Positions 53,798 to 62,244 of a stretch of 64,000 bases of DNA are shown piece by piece. The translations under genes and the position numbers were made by a program. The notes below the pieces were generated by a model. The model worked only from the letters and a program-made list of their open reading frames with translations. It was not told the DNA's origin and did no database searches. Every line of letters begins with the position of its first letter. Positions within the stretch are counted from its first letter, which is position 1. The stretch is from contig CAZXCK010000003.1 in NCBI GenBank assembly GCA_964639225.1, positions 1-64,000 of the forward strand, given 5' to 3'. The stretch is from CAZXCK01 sp964639225. GTDB taxonomy: Bacteria; Chloroflexota; Anaerolineae; Aggregatilineales; Phototrophicaceae.

Positions 53798-56326
53798 ATG
53801 AAACGCTGGAAACCTGTCTTCTTTCTACTCGTACTGTTGCTGGCTGGTAGTGTCGCCGCCCAGGGACCCAACCCGGCGCATGACGGCGAGTTCGCCGTCA
53901 CCGGACTCAACGACCGCGTCGAAATCCTGCGCGATGAATGGGGCGTGCCCCACATCTACGCCAGCAATACTTATGACCTGTTCTTCGCTCAGGGTTACAC
54001 CCAGGCGATGGATCGCTGGTGGCAGATGGAGTTCTATCGCAACGCTGCCAACGGCTCTATTCAGAAGCTCACCGGGCGCATCGATGGCCTGATGGGCACC
54101 GATGTCTACATGCGCACGCTGGGCTTCCGCCAGGTCGTCGAGCAGGAAATCGCCGAAAATCTGTCGGCGGATACGCTGGCAATCCTGCAGGCCTTCGCCG
54201 ACGGCGTTAACGCCTACATCCTGGACCGTCCGGCGACCGAACTGGCTTTCGCCTATAATCTGCTGCGCACGACCGGCGTCAATATCGAGATCGAACCCTG
54301 GACACCCATCGACAGCATCATGTGGGGCAAAATGATGTCACTCCAGTTGAGCGGCAACCAGGGCACAGAGCAGCTTCTCGCCAGCCTGACCGCTGTCCTG
54401 CCTGAAGACATCCTCGCCTTCTGGAACGTCGAATGGCCTTTCGGCGAAAAGCCAACCATTATCCTCGACGAAGAACTGCCCATGCTCGAAGCTAGCGCCG
54501 AAGCCGTTTATGTGCCGGGTATGGGCACGGGCATCACCGGTACCGAGATCGTCCTCGCAGGCGGCTTCAGCATGGACGACTCGCCGCTGCCTCTCGCTAC
54601 GGGTCCGGGTATTGGCAGCAACAACTGGGTCGTTCATGGAGACCTGACCACCAGCGGCCTGCCGCTGTTGGCCAACGACATGCACCTGAGCATACAGATG
54701 CCGTCCATCTGGTACGAGATTGGCCTACACTGCCAGCCAGTGAGCGACGCCTGCCCGTTTGAAGTCGCCGGTTTCACTTTCGCCCCCACACCAGGAGTCG
54801 TCGCCGGGCATAACGCGCGCATCGCCTGGGCGCACACCAACGTCGGCCCGGACACGCAGGACCTGTACCAGCTTCGCGTCAACCCCGACAATCCGCTGCA
54901 ATACGAATGGGACGGCGAATGGCGCGATATGACCGTGCGCGACGAAACACTGGCGTTCGGCGACGGTTCCGAGCCGCTTACATTCCAGGTGCGCGAAACA
55001 CATCTGGGACCGATCATCAACGACCAGCCCGGTGATTTCAACAACGACAACCCGATGGCCCTGCGCTGGACCGCCCTGGAACCAGGCACGCTGTTTGAGG
55101 CGCTCATCCGGTTGAATCTGGCGTCAGACTGGGACGAGTTCCGCGAAGCCGTTCGCTACTGGGACACGCCATCGCAGAATATCGTCTACGCCGACATCGA
55201 CGGCAACATCGGCTATCAGGTGCCGGGCCGCATTCCCATTCGCGCCACAGACCACACCGGCCTGCTGCCCATGCCCGGCTGGACATCCGACTACGAGTGG
55301 CGTGGCTACCTGCCCTATGAGCTGATGCCGCGCCTCTTCAACCCGGCACGTGGCTACGTCGCCACCGCCAATCAGGCGATTGTGCCGCTGACTTACTATG
55401 ACTGGCTGAACGAACAACTCGCCGGCGACTTCGGCACAGACATCAATCCGGTCATCAGCCGGCACTGGGCCTACGGCTATCGCGGCGAGCGCATCAACGC
55501 CATGATCGAGGACCTCGCTCCGCACAGCGCCGGCACCTTCATCCAGATGCACGGTGACAACTACGACGGCAGCGCCGCCGAGGTTCTGCCGTTTGTGCTG
55601 GATTTAGCCGTCGAGGACGAAGTGCTGGCCGATCTGCTGCAATGGCTGGGCGAATGGGATTACCAGATGCACATGGACAGCCCGCAGGCCGCATTCTACG
55701 CGCACTTCTGGGTACGGCTGGTCGATAACCTCTACAATGATCGGCTGGCTGAAGCCGGTCGCCGGGCCGGCGGCACCAACAACGAATGGCGGGCGACCTA
55801 CCTGCTGCTTCAGGAGCCGGACAATCCCTGGTGGGACGACACCCGCACCAGCGAAACCGAAACCCGCAATGACATTCTGCTGAAGTCGCTAACCGAGGCG
55901 CTGGCCAACATCACCGCCGAGTTGGGCGAGGACCGTGACACATGGCGCTGGGGCGACCTGCACACCACCACTTTCGTCAGCGATCCGTTGGGCCAGAGCG
56001 GCCTGCCACCCATCGAACGCATTGTCAACCGGGGACCGGTCGCCACCAGTGGCACCGGCTCGGCGATCAACGCCACTGGCTGGAGCGCGGCCAGCCCTGG
56101 CTTTGAGGTCTACGCCCTGCCCTCGGAGCGCGTCATCTATGACCTGAGCGACTGGGACGCCAGCCTGTCCATGCACACCACCGGCCAGAGCGGCCACCCA
56201 GCCAGCACGCACTACGATGACATGATCGACCCCTGGCGCCTGATCGAATATCGGCCTATGGTGTGGAGCCGCGAGGCTGTCGAGGCCGCCACGGTCAACA
56301 CACTGATTCTGGAACCGGGTGAATAA
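53798..56326 (+). CDS. Penicillin acylase family protein
   Basis: An 842-residue secreted Ntn-hydrolase precursor. A Sec signal (VFFLLVLLLAGSVAAQ) covers residues 1-22. The alpha part includes VEILRDEWGVPHIYASNTYD and FAQGYTQAMDRWWQMEFYR. The autocleavage point is at GIG-SNNW, with catalytic Ser274 becoming the new N-terminus of the beta chain (SNNWVVHGDLTTSG). Downstream are NIVYADIDGNIGYQVPGRIP and a conserved asparagine in the beta chain. Members cleave beta-lactam side chains, acyl-homoserine lactones or other N-acyl amides. Exported acylases of environmental bacteria more often act on lipid amides or signals than on penicillin. Confidence 0.93.
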   Translation: MKRWKPVFFLLVLLLAGSVAAQGPNPAHDGEFAVTGLNDRVEILRDEWGVPHIYASNTYDLFFAQGYTQAMDRWWQMEFYRNAANGSIQKLTGRIDGLMGTDVYMRTLGFRQVVEQEIAENLSADTLAILQAFADGVNAYILDRPATELAFAYNLLRTTGVNIEIEPWTPIDSIMWGKMMSLQLSGNQGTEQLLASLTAVLPEDILAFWNVEWPFGEKPTIILDEELPMLEASAEAVYVPGMGTGITGTEIVLAGGFSMDDSPLPLATGPGIGSNNWVVHGDLTTSGLPLLANDMHLSIQMPSIWYEIGLHCQPVSDACPFEVAGFTFAPTPGVVAGHNARIAWAHTNVGPDTQDLYQLRVNPDNPLQYEWDGEWRDMTVRDETLAFGDGSEPLTFQVRETHLGPIINDQPGDFNNDNPMALRWTALEPGTLFEALIRLNLASDWDEFREAVRYWDTPSQNIVYADIDGNIGYQVPGRIPIRATDHTGLLPMPGWTSDYEWRGYLPYELMPRLFNPARGYVATANQAIVPLTYYDWLNEQLAGDFGTDINPVISRHWAYGYRGERINAMIEDLAPHSAGTFIQMHGDNYDGSAAEVLPFVLDLAVEDEVLADLLQWLGEWDYQMHMDSPQAAFYAHFWVRLVDNLYNDRLAEAGRRAGGTNNEWRATYLLLQEPDNPWWDDTRTSETETRNDILLKSLTEALANITAELGEDRDTWRWGDLHTTTFVSDPLGQSGLPPIERIVNRGPVATSGTGSAINATGWSAASPGFEVYALPSERVIYDLSDWDASLSMHTTGQSGHPASTHYDDMIDPWRLIEYRPMVWSREAVEAATVNTLILEPGE

Positions 56327-56336
56327 AGCGATCTCA

Positions 56337-56385
56337 ACGCAAAATCGGGGGTTGGCCGTATTCACATACAACGACCAACCCCCGA
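56337..56385 (-). terminator. Terminator of the baeRF gene
   Basis: TCGGGGGTTGG (56345-56355) pairs with CCAACCCCCGA (56375-56385), and inner bases extend the stem. On the minus strand it is followed by TTTTGCG. It may also slow plus-strand transcripts from the acylase gene. Confidence 0.85.
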
Positions 56386-56410
56386 CTCGACTCTCACAGA
56401 GTTACGCGTT

Positions 56411-57574
56411 TTAGTAACGCATCACAGCGACAGCAACCGCGCCGTCTGGCATTTCATCCTTTGGCAGCGCATAGACCGCTCCGCTGTTCTGCAGCGTTTG
56501 CATGGCGGCGAAATCGGTCAGTGGTATCGTTCCGTCACCGGCTGTATGGTCCGCGTGTAGCTCCACCGAGCCGGTCTCCGAGTCAAACGTGCCCCACAGG
56601 GTGCTGTCCACCGCGACGACGAGCTTATCCACCCGCCCATAATGCGCCGCCGGGACGATCTTCTCAATGTCACTGGTCGCCTTTTCGGCTGTGCGCAGCT
56701 CACGATACTGGTCGAATATGCGATCCAGTTCGGCGCCAAAGTACGGCTCGACAATTGGCCACGCCCGGCGGCGCAGCTCTTCGGCGTGTAGATGCTCTGC
56801 GTTGCCTTCCACACCATCTTCCATCAGATGACGATAATCGCTCACCTGATGGTACATGGACAGCATATAGTCCACGCCAGCCAACACCAGCGGCGCCGAT
56901 TTGTCACTGAGGAATTTCTCCAGCTTCTTATCGACGATGTTCAGATAGCGTTCGATTCGGGTCTTTTCAACTTCGTCGCCAGCTCCATGACCATGAAACA
57001 TGCCATCGCGCAGCGATCCATGCGTGCCGGTTGTCCCGGTATGGAACTGCAATTCTTTTTCAGGATCGTCATATTGAAGGGCTTCGTCCATATTGCCCGG
57101 AACGTCGTCAGGCAGGTCGATCTGGCCCACGCTGTGACGTGTCCCCTCGAACAACCGCAGCTCATTCTGGCTGACAGCCAGAATATAAAAATGTCCGTTG
57201 CCGGTGAACAGGGGCAGCAGAGGCTTTAGAAAATATGTCGAAGCTACGATGCAAGTCTCGTCAGGGCGAAATGGCAGGCGATAGTAATGCAGTTCGCCAT
57301 CAGAGATGAACAGCGCCAGTCCGTCATACTGACGCTTCCAGAGTAACATATCATCAAGCAGATCGTAAGCTGGTTTCAGTGTAGCCTCGATATCGCGCTT
57401 GCCCAGGTCGTTATCTTCCAGCGCCTGCTCCGCCTCGCGCAGCAGATTCTTAAGTCGAATGGGGTCTTGCTGCGTGTCCCGTCCAACCCGGTGGGTAGGC
57501 ATATAAATCGAGATGCTGTGGGGATTCTGGTGTTTCGCCAGCAAATTCAGTTGTTCGAGATTCAGAGTCTGCAT
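56411..57574 (-). CDS. Bacterial archaeo-eukaryotic release factor-like (baeRF) protein
   Basis: A 387-residue protein that fits the baeRF families, bacterial relatives of the archaeal/eukaryotic release factor eRF1. The N-terminus SISIYMPTHRVGRDTQQDPI and GLALFISDGELHYYRLPF are typical, and the core includes FYILAVSQNELRLFEGT and LVLAGVDYMLSMYHQV, which correspond to the L7Ae-like C-terminal part. The region where eRF1 has its GGQ peptide-release motif contains GDEVEKTRIERYL without a GGQ. These proteins are proposed to act in ribosome rescue or RNA-targeting defence, but evidence is thin. AGGAG stands 8 bases before the ATG. Confidence 0.75.
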   Translation of the reverse strand: MQTLNLEQLNLLAKHQNPHSISIYMPTHRVGRDTQQDPIRLKNLLREAEQALEDNDLGKRDIEATLKPAYDLLDDMLLWKRQYDGLALFISDGELHYYRLPFRPDETCIVASTYFLKPLLPLFTGNGHFYILAVSQNELRLFEGTRHSVGQIDLPDDVPGNMDEALQYDDPEKELQFHTGTTGTHGSLRDGMFHGHGAGDEVEKTRIERYLNIVDKKLEKFLSDKSAPLVLAGVDYMLSMYHQVSDYRHLMEDGVEGNAEHLHAEELRRRAWPIVEPYFGAELDRIFDQYRELRTAEKATSDIEKIVPAAHYGRVDKLVVAVDSTLWGTFDSETGSVELHADHTAGDGTIPLTDFAAMQTLQNSGAVYALPKDEMPDGAVAVAVMRY

Positions 57575-57753
57575 CGATCAATCTCCTTTGCTACGTTTTC
57601 AGGCTACAACAATTGCCTAAGCAGCACATGAGTGATAATCAATCGATCAGATAGTGTCTGTCCACAGCGAGAAACCGATGATAACCCAAAGCAGGGGTTA
57701 GCTTCCTGGACAATCTCCCCGACTCGGTTATATGTCTGTCTGCACCGGCCCTG

Positions 57754-57972
57754 TCAGCCCATACGGCCAGTCACAACCAGCAGCGCGATGCCCAGTATAG
57801 CGACATTCAGAAACAGAAACATGGACAGGAACATGCGCTCCACCGGCGTCATCCCCAGGAAGAGCTGGCTGCGCTTGCCGGCAGATTCCTCAACCGACAC
57901 AATCTCTTCTTCGTCGTCCTCTAAATGCGCTGGATCGTTGTCATCAACGGTCTTGCGAAGGTCGTCGAGCAT
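57754..57972 (-). CDS. Small single-helix membrane protein
   Basis: A 72-residue protein with an acidic N-terminal half (DDNDPAHLEDDEEEIVSVEE) and one membrane helix near the end (SMFLFLNVAILGIALLVVTG). A proper ribosome site (AGGAG, 9 bases before ATG) supports it as a real gene. I do not recognise the family. It lies just downstream of the gap-interrupted membrane protein gene on the same strand, so they may be co-transcribed. Confidence 0.7.
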   Translation of the reverse strand: MLDDLRKTVDDNDPAHLEDDEEEIVSVEESAGKRSQLFLGMTPVERMFLSMFLFLNVAILGIALLVVTGRMG

Positions 57973-58018
57973 GGCCCATTTCTCCTGCTAAAGACACTCA
58001 TCCCATCACGCGCCTATT

Positions 58019-59554
58019 TTAGCACAAAAGCGCCAGTGTCCGCCGTTGAGAANNNNNNNNNNNNNNNNNNNNNNNNNNNNNNNNNNNNNNNNNNNNNNNN
58101 NNNNNNNNNNNNNNNNNNNNNNNNNNNNNNNNNNNNNNNNNNNNNNNNNNNNAACTGGCGCGCAGCCACACCCCGTTGACCAACCGAAACACGATCTGTG
58201 CCTCACGCTGGGCTTCGCCCTCGCCGATGCGGGTGATGGCCGCCCGCTGCGGTGTGCCATCCTCGGCGGGCGGCATCTGCTCGGTGTGGATGACGGTCAT
58301 CGATTCATCAGGTGGCGCGGCGCCAAACCGCGCCGATGCGAGGCCGCGCACCACCTCGTCGCGGGTGTCATATAACGCCAGGAAGCGTTCCGAATTCTGC
58401 TGGGCGATTAACTGCCGTTCCAGGCTCAGCCGCCAGTTAAAGAAGTCGCGCCAGTCCAGCCCGGCCTGGTCCAGCGAACGGCCAGTAACCACGCTCAACA
58501 CGTCGATGCTGCTGTCGGCGGGTAGCGTGCGCACCAGCAAACCCAGCGACGACTCATCGTAGTGTTCTACCAGACTGGTGATAAGGTGCGTCTGCGGGTC
58601 CACCTGTATAAACCGACCGATCAGCCAGTTCTTGACCGAGTCACGCAGAAAAGCGGCATCTGCCGTCTCATCAACAGCCCAACTGCCGCGAACGTGGGTG
58701 ATGAGCCGTTCCGCCAGCAGACTGCTGGCCTGGATTTGCAGACCTGGCTCAAACGGCATATCGGTGCGCGCGCGATCCGTATGAGGCGATAACAATTGCA
58801 GCCGCCAGGGATCATCTGACGCCCAGCCGATACCGGTCACGCCTTCGGAGCGAATATCAATCTGCACGGTGGGCACAGTGTCGCAGGTGAGCGCACTGCA
58901 GGCGATGCTCATCCACTCGTCAACACGGCTGCCCATCGCTGTCGCCAGTGCCGCGTCAACTTCACGGTAGCTGACCTGCACCGCTTCACCTTCATAAGTC
59001 GCGGCGCTGCCCCAGAAAGTAGGGTCCAGTGGGACGTGCCGCCAGCCGTCGATCTCGCCGTCGTCGTCGTAATCGGACTCATAGCGCCAGTAGAACCAGG
59101 TGCGCGCGTAGGCCACGCCGTCCAGGATTTCCTGCACCTGTACCCGCGCCCGCTGGCCGTCGATCGTCACATCAAGGATATGGCCGGTAAGCTGTGCGGT
59201 TGGATTCGTTTCGAGCAGACGCTGGTAATCGTCGAAGCGCAGCCGCTGCTGGTTGACCCAGTCATCGGTGGCGCTGCGCTGAATGCGGACAAATGAATTC
59301 CAGTCGCCGAGGCGCAGGGCCGTTACTTCCGCCGCGACCGTATCGCGCAGGAGTTGCTCGATCTGCTGGTTGACCTGGTTCCAGCGGTAGATCACAGCCC
59401 CGGCGGCCCCGCCCACAAGCAGCGCCACCACCCCCACCGTCAGCAGCAGACGAAAACGGGCGGCCCGGCGGCGACGTGCCGCATTCGGGTCTTCGCCCCG
59501 GTCACGAACAACGGTGCTCTCCGCTTCGATCTCCCAATCCAGCCGCAAACCCAT
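58019..59554 (-). CDS. Membrane-anchored protein interrupted by an assembly gap
   Basis: About 467 residues can be read from ATG at 59554 to the gap. A short cytoplasmic part (MGLRLDWEIEAESTVVRDRG) is followed by a basic stretch and one membrane helix (LLLTVGVVALLVGGAAGAVI) at about residues 37-56; the rest is outside. The external part has a coiled-coil-like start (VNQQIEQLLRDTVAAEVTAL) and NTF2/DUF-like alternating segments, but no family is clear. The 100 N at 58053-58152 cut the C-terminal region. The frame after the gap cannot be trusted because the gap length is arbitrary, so the end at 58019 is only one of three possibilities. Confidence 0.65.
   Translation of the reverse strand: MGLRLDWEIEAESTVVRDRGEDPNAARRRRAARFRLLLTVGVVALLVGGAAGAVIYRWNQVNQQIEQLLRDTVAAEVTALRLGDWNSFVRIQRSATDDWVNQQRLRFDDYQRLLETNPTAQLTGHILDVTIDGQRARVQVQEILDGVAYARTWFYWRYESDYDDDGEIDGWRHVPLDPTFWGSAATYEGEAVQVSYREVDAALATAMGSRVDEWMSIACSALTCDTVPTVQIDIRSEGVTGIGWASDDPWRLQLLSPHTDRARTDMPFEPGLQIQASSLLAERLITHVRGSWAVDETADAAFLRDSVKNWLIGRFIQVDPQTHLITSLVEHYDESSLGLLVRTLPADSSIDVLSVVTGRSLDQAGLDWRDFFNWRLSLERQLIAQQNSERFLALYDTRDEVVRGLASARFGAAPPDESMTVIHTEQMPPAEDGTPQRAAITRIGEGEAQREAQIVFRLVNGVWLRASXXXXXXXXXXXXXXXXXXXXXXXXXXXXXXXXXXSQRRTLALLC
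58053..58152. other. Scaffold gap of exactly 100 N
   Basis: A run of 100 undetermined bases, the conventional length for a gap of unknown size. It falls inside the membrane-protein gene. True missing length and any features inside it are unknown. Confidence 0.98.
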
Positions 59555-59575
59555 CGTTTACGATACTCCTCTGAC

Positions 59576-60316
59576 TTACGTTCCAGGTTCGACATCACCG
59601 GCGACCATACGATGCAGCGTCCCAGCGCCATCACGAACCAGCAGCGCGCCGTTCGCGTCGACAGCCTCGGCATGACCGGTGATGCCGTTGATCGTCACCT
59701 CGCGTCCCAGCGTATCCAGACGCGACTGCCAGGCACGTAACAGGACCGGAGTCCCCAGCCACGCCGTCCAGAAATCGACACGATCCATGATCTGCCGCAC
59801 GAGTACCGCACGATCCAGCGCGCGGCCCGTCGCTGGCTCAATGCTGATCGCGGTCGATTCCAGTTCCGTCCCGGCGAAATCAACCCGCACATTGACTCCC
59901 ATACCCAGCACCACGCCCTGCAGCCGGTTGCCTTCCCAGACTGCCTCTGGCAGCACGCCACACGCCTTACGCCCGCCAATCAGCACATCGTTCGGCCACT
60001 TGATGCCCGCATCCAGCGCACCCACCTCAGCCAGTGCCTCAGCGACGGCCAGCCCGCCCAGCATCGTCACCTGCCCCAGCGCCGCGACCGCTGGACGCAG
60101 AATCACCGACAAGGCCAGTGCAGCGCCCGGCGGCGTATACCACGTCCGCGCACTGCGCCCGCGCCCGGCGGTCTGCTGATCGGCGATGACAACCGCCCCC
60201 GGTGGAGCGTCTGGCAGCCACTCACGAGCGATATCCTGCGTGCTGGCGCACACCGCCACGAACCGAAATTCACGTTCGCCGAGAACCGCCCGCAGTCGCT
60301 CCGGCGTCAGGTCCAT
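59576..60316 (-). CDS. birA: Biotin--[acetyl-CoA-carboxylase] ligase
   Basis: A biotin protein ligase of 246 residues from ATG at 60316, which has AGGGG upstream; ATG at 60352 would add 12 residues. The biotin-adenylate loop GRGRSART is in TAGRGRSARTWYTPP, followed by IKWPNDVLIGGRKACGVLPE with the biotin-contacting lysines, and GVVLGMGVNV. A short C-terminal SH3-like domain closes the protein. It has no N-terminal helix-turn-helix, so unlike the Escherichia coli protein it is not expected to repress transcription. It attaches biotin to carboxylase carrier proteins. Confidence 0.93.
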   Translation of the reverse strand: MDLTPERLRAVLGEREFRFVAVCASTQDIAREWLPDAPPGAVVIADQQTAGRGRSARTWYTPPGAALALSVILRPAVAALGQVTMLGGLAVAEALAEVGALDAGIKWPNDVLIGGRKACGVLPEAVWEGNRLQGVVLGMGVNVRVDFAGTELESTAISIEPATGRALDRAVLVRQIMDRVDFWTAWLGTPVLLRAWQSRLDTLGREVTINGITGHAEAVDANGALLVRDGAGTLHRMVAGDVEPGT

Positions 60317-60363
60317 CGCCACGCACCCCTTATGTCCAATCAATGCGGGCATTGTATCATGAC

Positions 60364-60392
60364 TTGTGCTGCCTGTACGCCCTATTTATAAT
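60364..60392 (+). promoter_or_regulatory. Promoter of the HIT gene
   Basis: TTGTGC (60364-60369) and TATAAT (60387-60392) with 17 bases between them. The start point near 60399 leaves a leader of about 30 bases before the HIT gene at 60429. Confidence 0.7.
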
Positions 60393-60428
60393 CGACTCCA
60401 TACGACACGCTTCAGGATTTCTTAGCTT

Positions 60429-60929
60429 ATGAAACGGCTGTATACACCCTGGCGCATGGCCTACATCAAAGAAAACAAGAATCCAGCCCAGGGCTGCCTG
60501 TTCTGCCAGAAGCCAGCCGCCAGCGATGACGACGAGCACATTGTCGCCCGGTCGGAGTATGTCTACCTGACGCTCAACCGCTACCCCTACAACAACGGCC
60601 ATCTGATGGTCATTCCTTACGAGCATGTCGCCAGCCAGGAAGCCATGAGCACAGACGCACTCACCGATATGATGGTCACTGTCAACCATGCGCTGGCGGT
60701 TCTGCGCCGGGCCTATAATCCGCAGGGCTTTAATCTGGGCGCCAATCTGGGCGCAGCCGCTGGCGCCGGTATCGCCGAGCACTACCATTTCCACATTGTC
60801 CCGCGCTGGTCCGGCGATGTTAACTTTATGACCGCCATCAGCGAAACGCGCGTCATCCCTGACACGCTGGACAACATCTACCGTGAGCTAAAAACTATCT
60901 GGCATGACATGTATGAAGAAAGCGAGTAA
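60429..60929 (+). CDS. HIT family hydrolase/phosphorylase
   Basis: A 166-residue histidine-triad protein. The triad is HYHFHIV in IAEHYHFHIVPRW at about residues 118-124. The zinc-type cysteine pair near the start (GCLFCQK) and the strand LVIPYEHV-like segment (HLMVIPYEHVASQEAMS) are usual for Ap4A phosphorylase-like members. It is 7 bp upstream of the thiolase gene and probably co-transcribed. Likely substrates are dinucleoside polyphosphates or nucleotidyl-amides. Confidence 0.92.
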   Translation: MKRLYTPWRMAYIKENKNPAQGCLFCQKPAASDDDEHIVARSEYVYLTLNRYPYNNGHLMVIPYEHVASQEAMSTDALTDMMVTVNHALAVLRRAYNPQGFNLGANLGAAAGAGIAEHYHFHIVPRWSGDVNFMTAISETRVIPDTLDNIYRELKTIWHDMYEESE

Positions 60930-60936
60930 TTAGAAT

Positions 60937-62166
60937 ATGGTTACGAACGACAAACATGCGAACGAGGCGGTGATACTGGGCGCGGCGCGCACACCTCAGG
61001 GGCGCTTCCTGGGTGGTTTAGCCAGCCTGACTGCCGCCGAACTGGGGCGTATTCCGGTGCGTGCTGCGGTGGAACGCAGCGGCATCGACACCGGCCACAT
61101 TGACGAGGTGATTATCGGCAACGTCGTTGGCGCGGGCACCGGCCAGGCGCTGCCCCGTCAGATCAGCCTGGGCGCTGGCCTGCCGGACAGCGTCGGCGGC
61201 ATGGTTGTCAACAAGGTGTGCGGCAGCGGACTCAAAGCGGTGATGATTGCCAGCAGCGCCATCAAAGCCGGAGACGGCCAGTTATTCATCGCGGGTGGCA
61301 CAGAGAGCATGAGCGGCGCGCCCTATCTGAATCATAGTGTGCGGATGGGTAACAAATATGGCAAGGTCGAGCTGCGCGACGCCCTGCAGCACGACGGCCT
61401 GTGGTGCCACCTGTGCAACTGGAACATGGGCAACGCGGCGGAGTTCATCGCCCGTCAGTTCGAAGTCACCCGCCAGGAGCTGGACGAATTCGCCCTGCGC
61501 AGCCATCAACTGGCTGGTCAGGCCACCGACAGCGGCAAGTTCAAAGCCGAGATCGTGCCGGTCACCATCATATCGCGACACGGCGATACGGTTGTCAGTG
61601 AGGATGAAGGCATCCGCCGCGACACCACCCTTGAAGCGCTGTCGAAGCTGCGCCCCGCTTTTGAGGACAAGGGCATCGTCACCGCTGGCAACGCGCCCGG
61701 CATGAACGATGGCGCGGCGGCGCTGGTCGTCAGCAGTCGAGCCTATGCCGACAAGCACGGTCACCGGCCACTGGCGCGCATTGTCGCCTATGGGCAGGCA
61801 GCGGTAGACCCGGCCTGGATTTTCTACGCGCCGGTCAAGGCCATCCCCATCGCGCTGGAACGCGCCGGCTGGACCATGGAAGACGTGGACCTGTTCGAGA
61901 TTAACGAAGCCTTCGCCTCACAGGTCATCGCCGACCTGAAGGGACTCAAACGCGAGGGTTACGAACTGCCACTGGAAAAGCTCAACGTTAACGGCGGCGC
62001 CATCGCCCTCGGCCATCCGATTGGCGCGAGCGGCGCTCGCGTGCTCATCACGTTGATTCACGCCCTCAAGGATCGCGGACTCCGGCGCGGTATCGCGGCG
62101 CTGTGCCTGGGCGGCGCGGAAGCCGTCGCGCTGGCCGTCGAGCTAGAGGACGAAACCGGCACATAA
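60937..62166 (+). CDS. Acetyl-CoA C-acetyltransferase (thiolase)
   Basis: A 409-residue thiolase. The acyl-accepting cysteine is in [13 protein letters not shown], the NEAF motif in [11 protein letters not shown], and the catalytic histidine in [16 protein letters not shown]. The second cysteine is in [16 protein letters not shown], where the usual GGG is GGA, a small change. It begins [20 protein letters not shown] as in biosynthetic thiolases. It makes or splits acetoacetyl-CoA and may serve fatty-acid oxidation or isoprenoid precursor supply. No partner genes of either pathway are adjacent. Confidence 0.93.
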   Translation: MVTNDKHANEAVILGAARTPQGRFLGGLASLTAAELGRIPVRAAVERSGIDTGHIDEVIIGNVVGAGTGQALPRQISLGAGLPDSVGGMVVNKVCGSGLKAVMIASSAIKAGDGQLFIAGGTESMSGAPYLNHSVRMGNKYGKVELRDALQHDGLWCHLCNWNMGNAAEFIARQFEVTRQELDEFALRSHQLAGQATDSGKFKAEIVPVTIISRHGDTVVSEDEGIRRDTTLEALSKLRPAFEDKGIVTAGNAPGMNDGAAALVVSSRAYADKHGHRPLARIVAYGQAAVDPAWIFYAPVKAIPIALERAGWTMEDVDLFEINEAFASQVIADLKGLKREGYELPLEKLNVNGGAIALGHPIGASGARVLITLIHALKDRGLRRGIAALCLGGAEAVALAVELEDETGT

Positions 62167-62186
62167 CACGCAGCCGGCAGAAACGA

Positions 62187-62223
62187 AAAAACGGGCGCAG
62201 GTGTGACCTATGCGCCCGTTTTG
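62187..62223. terminator. Bidirectional terminator
   Basis: AACGGGCGCA (62190-62199) pairs with TGCGCCCGTT (62211-62220), flanked by A and T runs. It separates the thiolase from the convergent ABC exporter. Confidence 0.9.
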
Positions 62224-62244
62224 CTTCTCACTATTGGTATGCCA

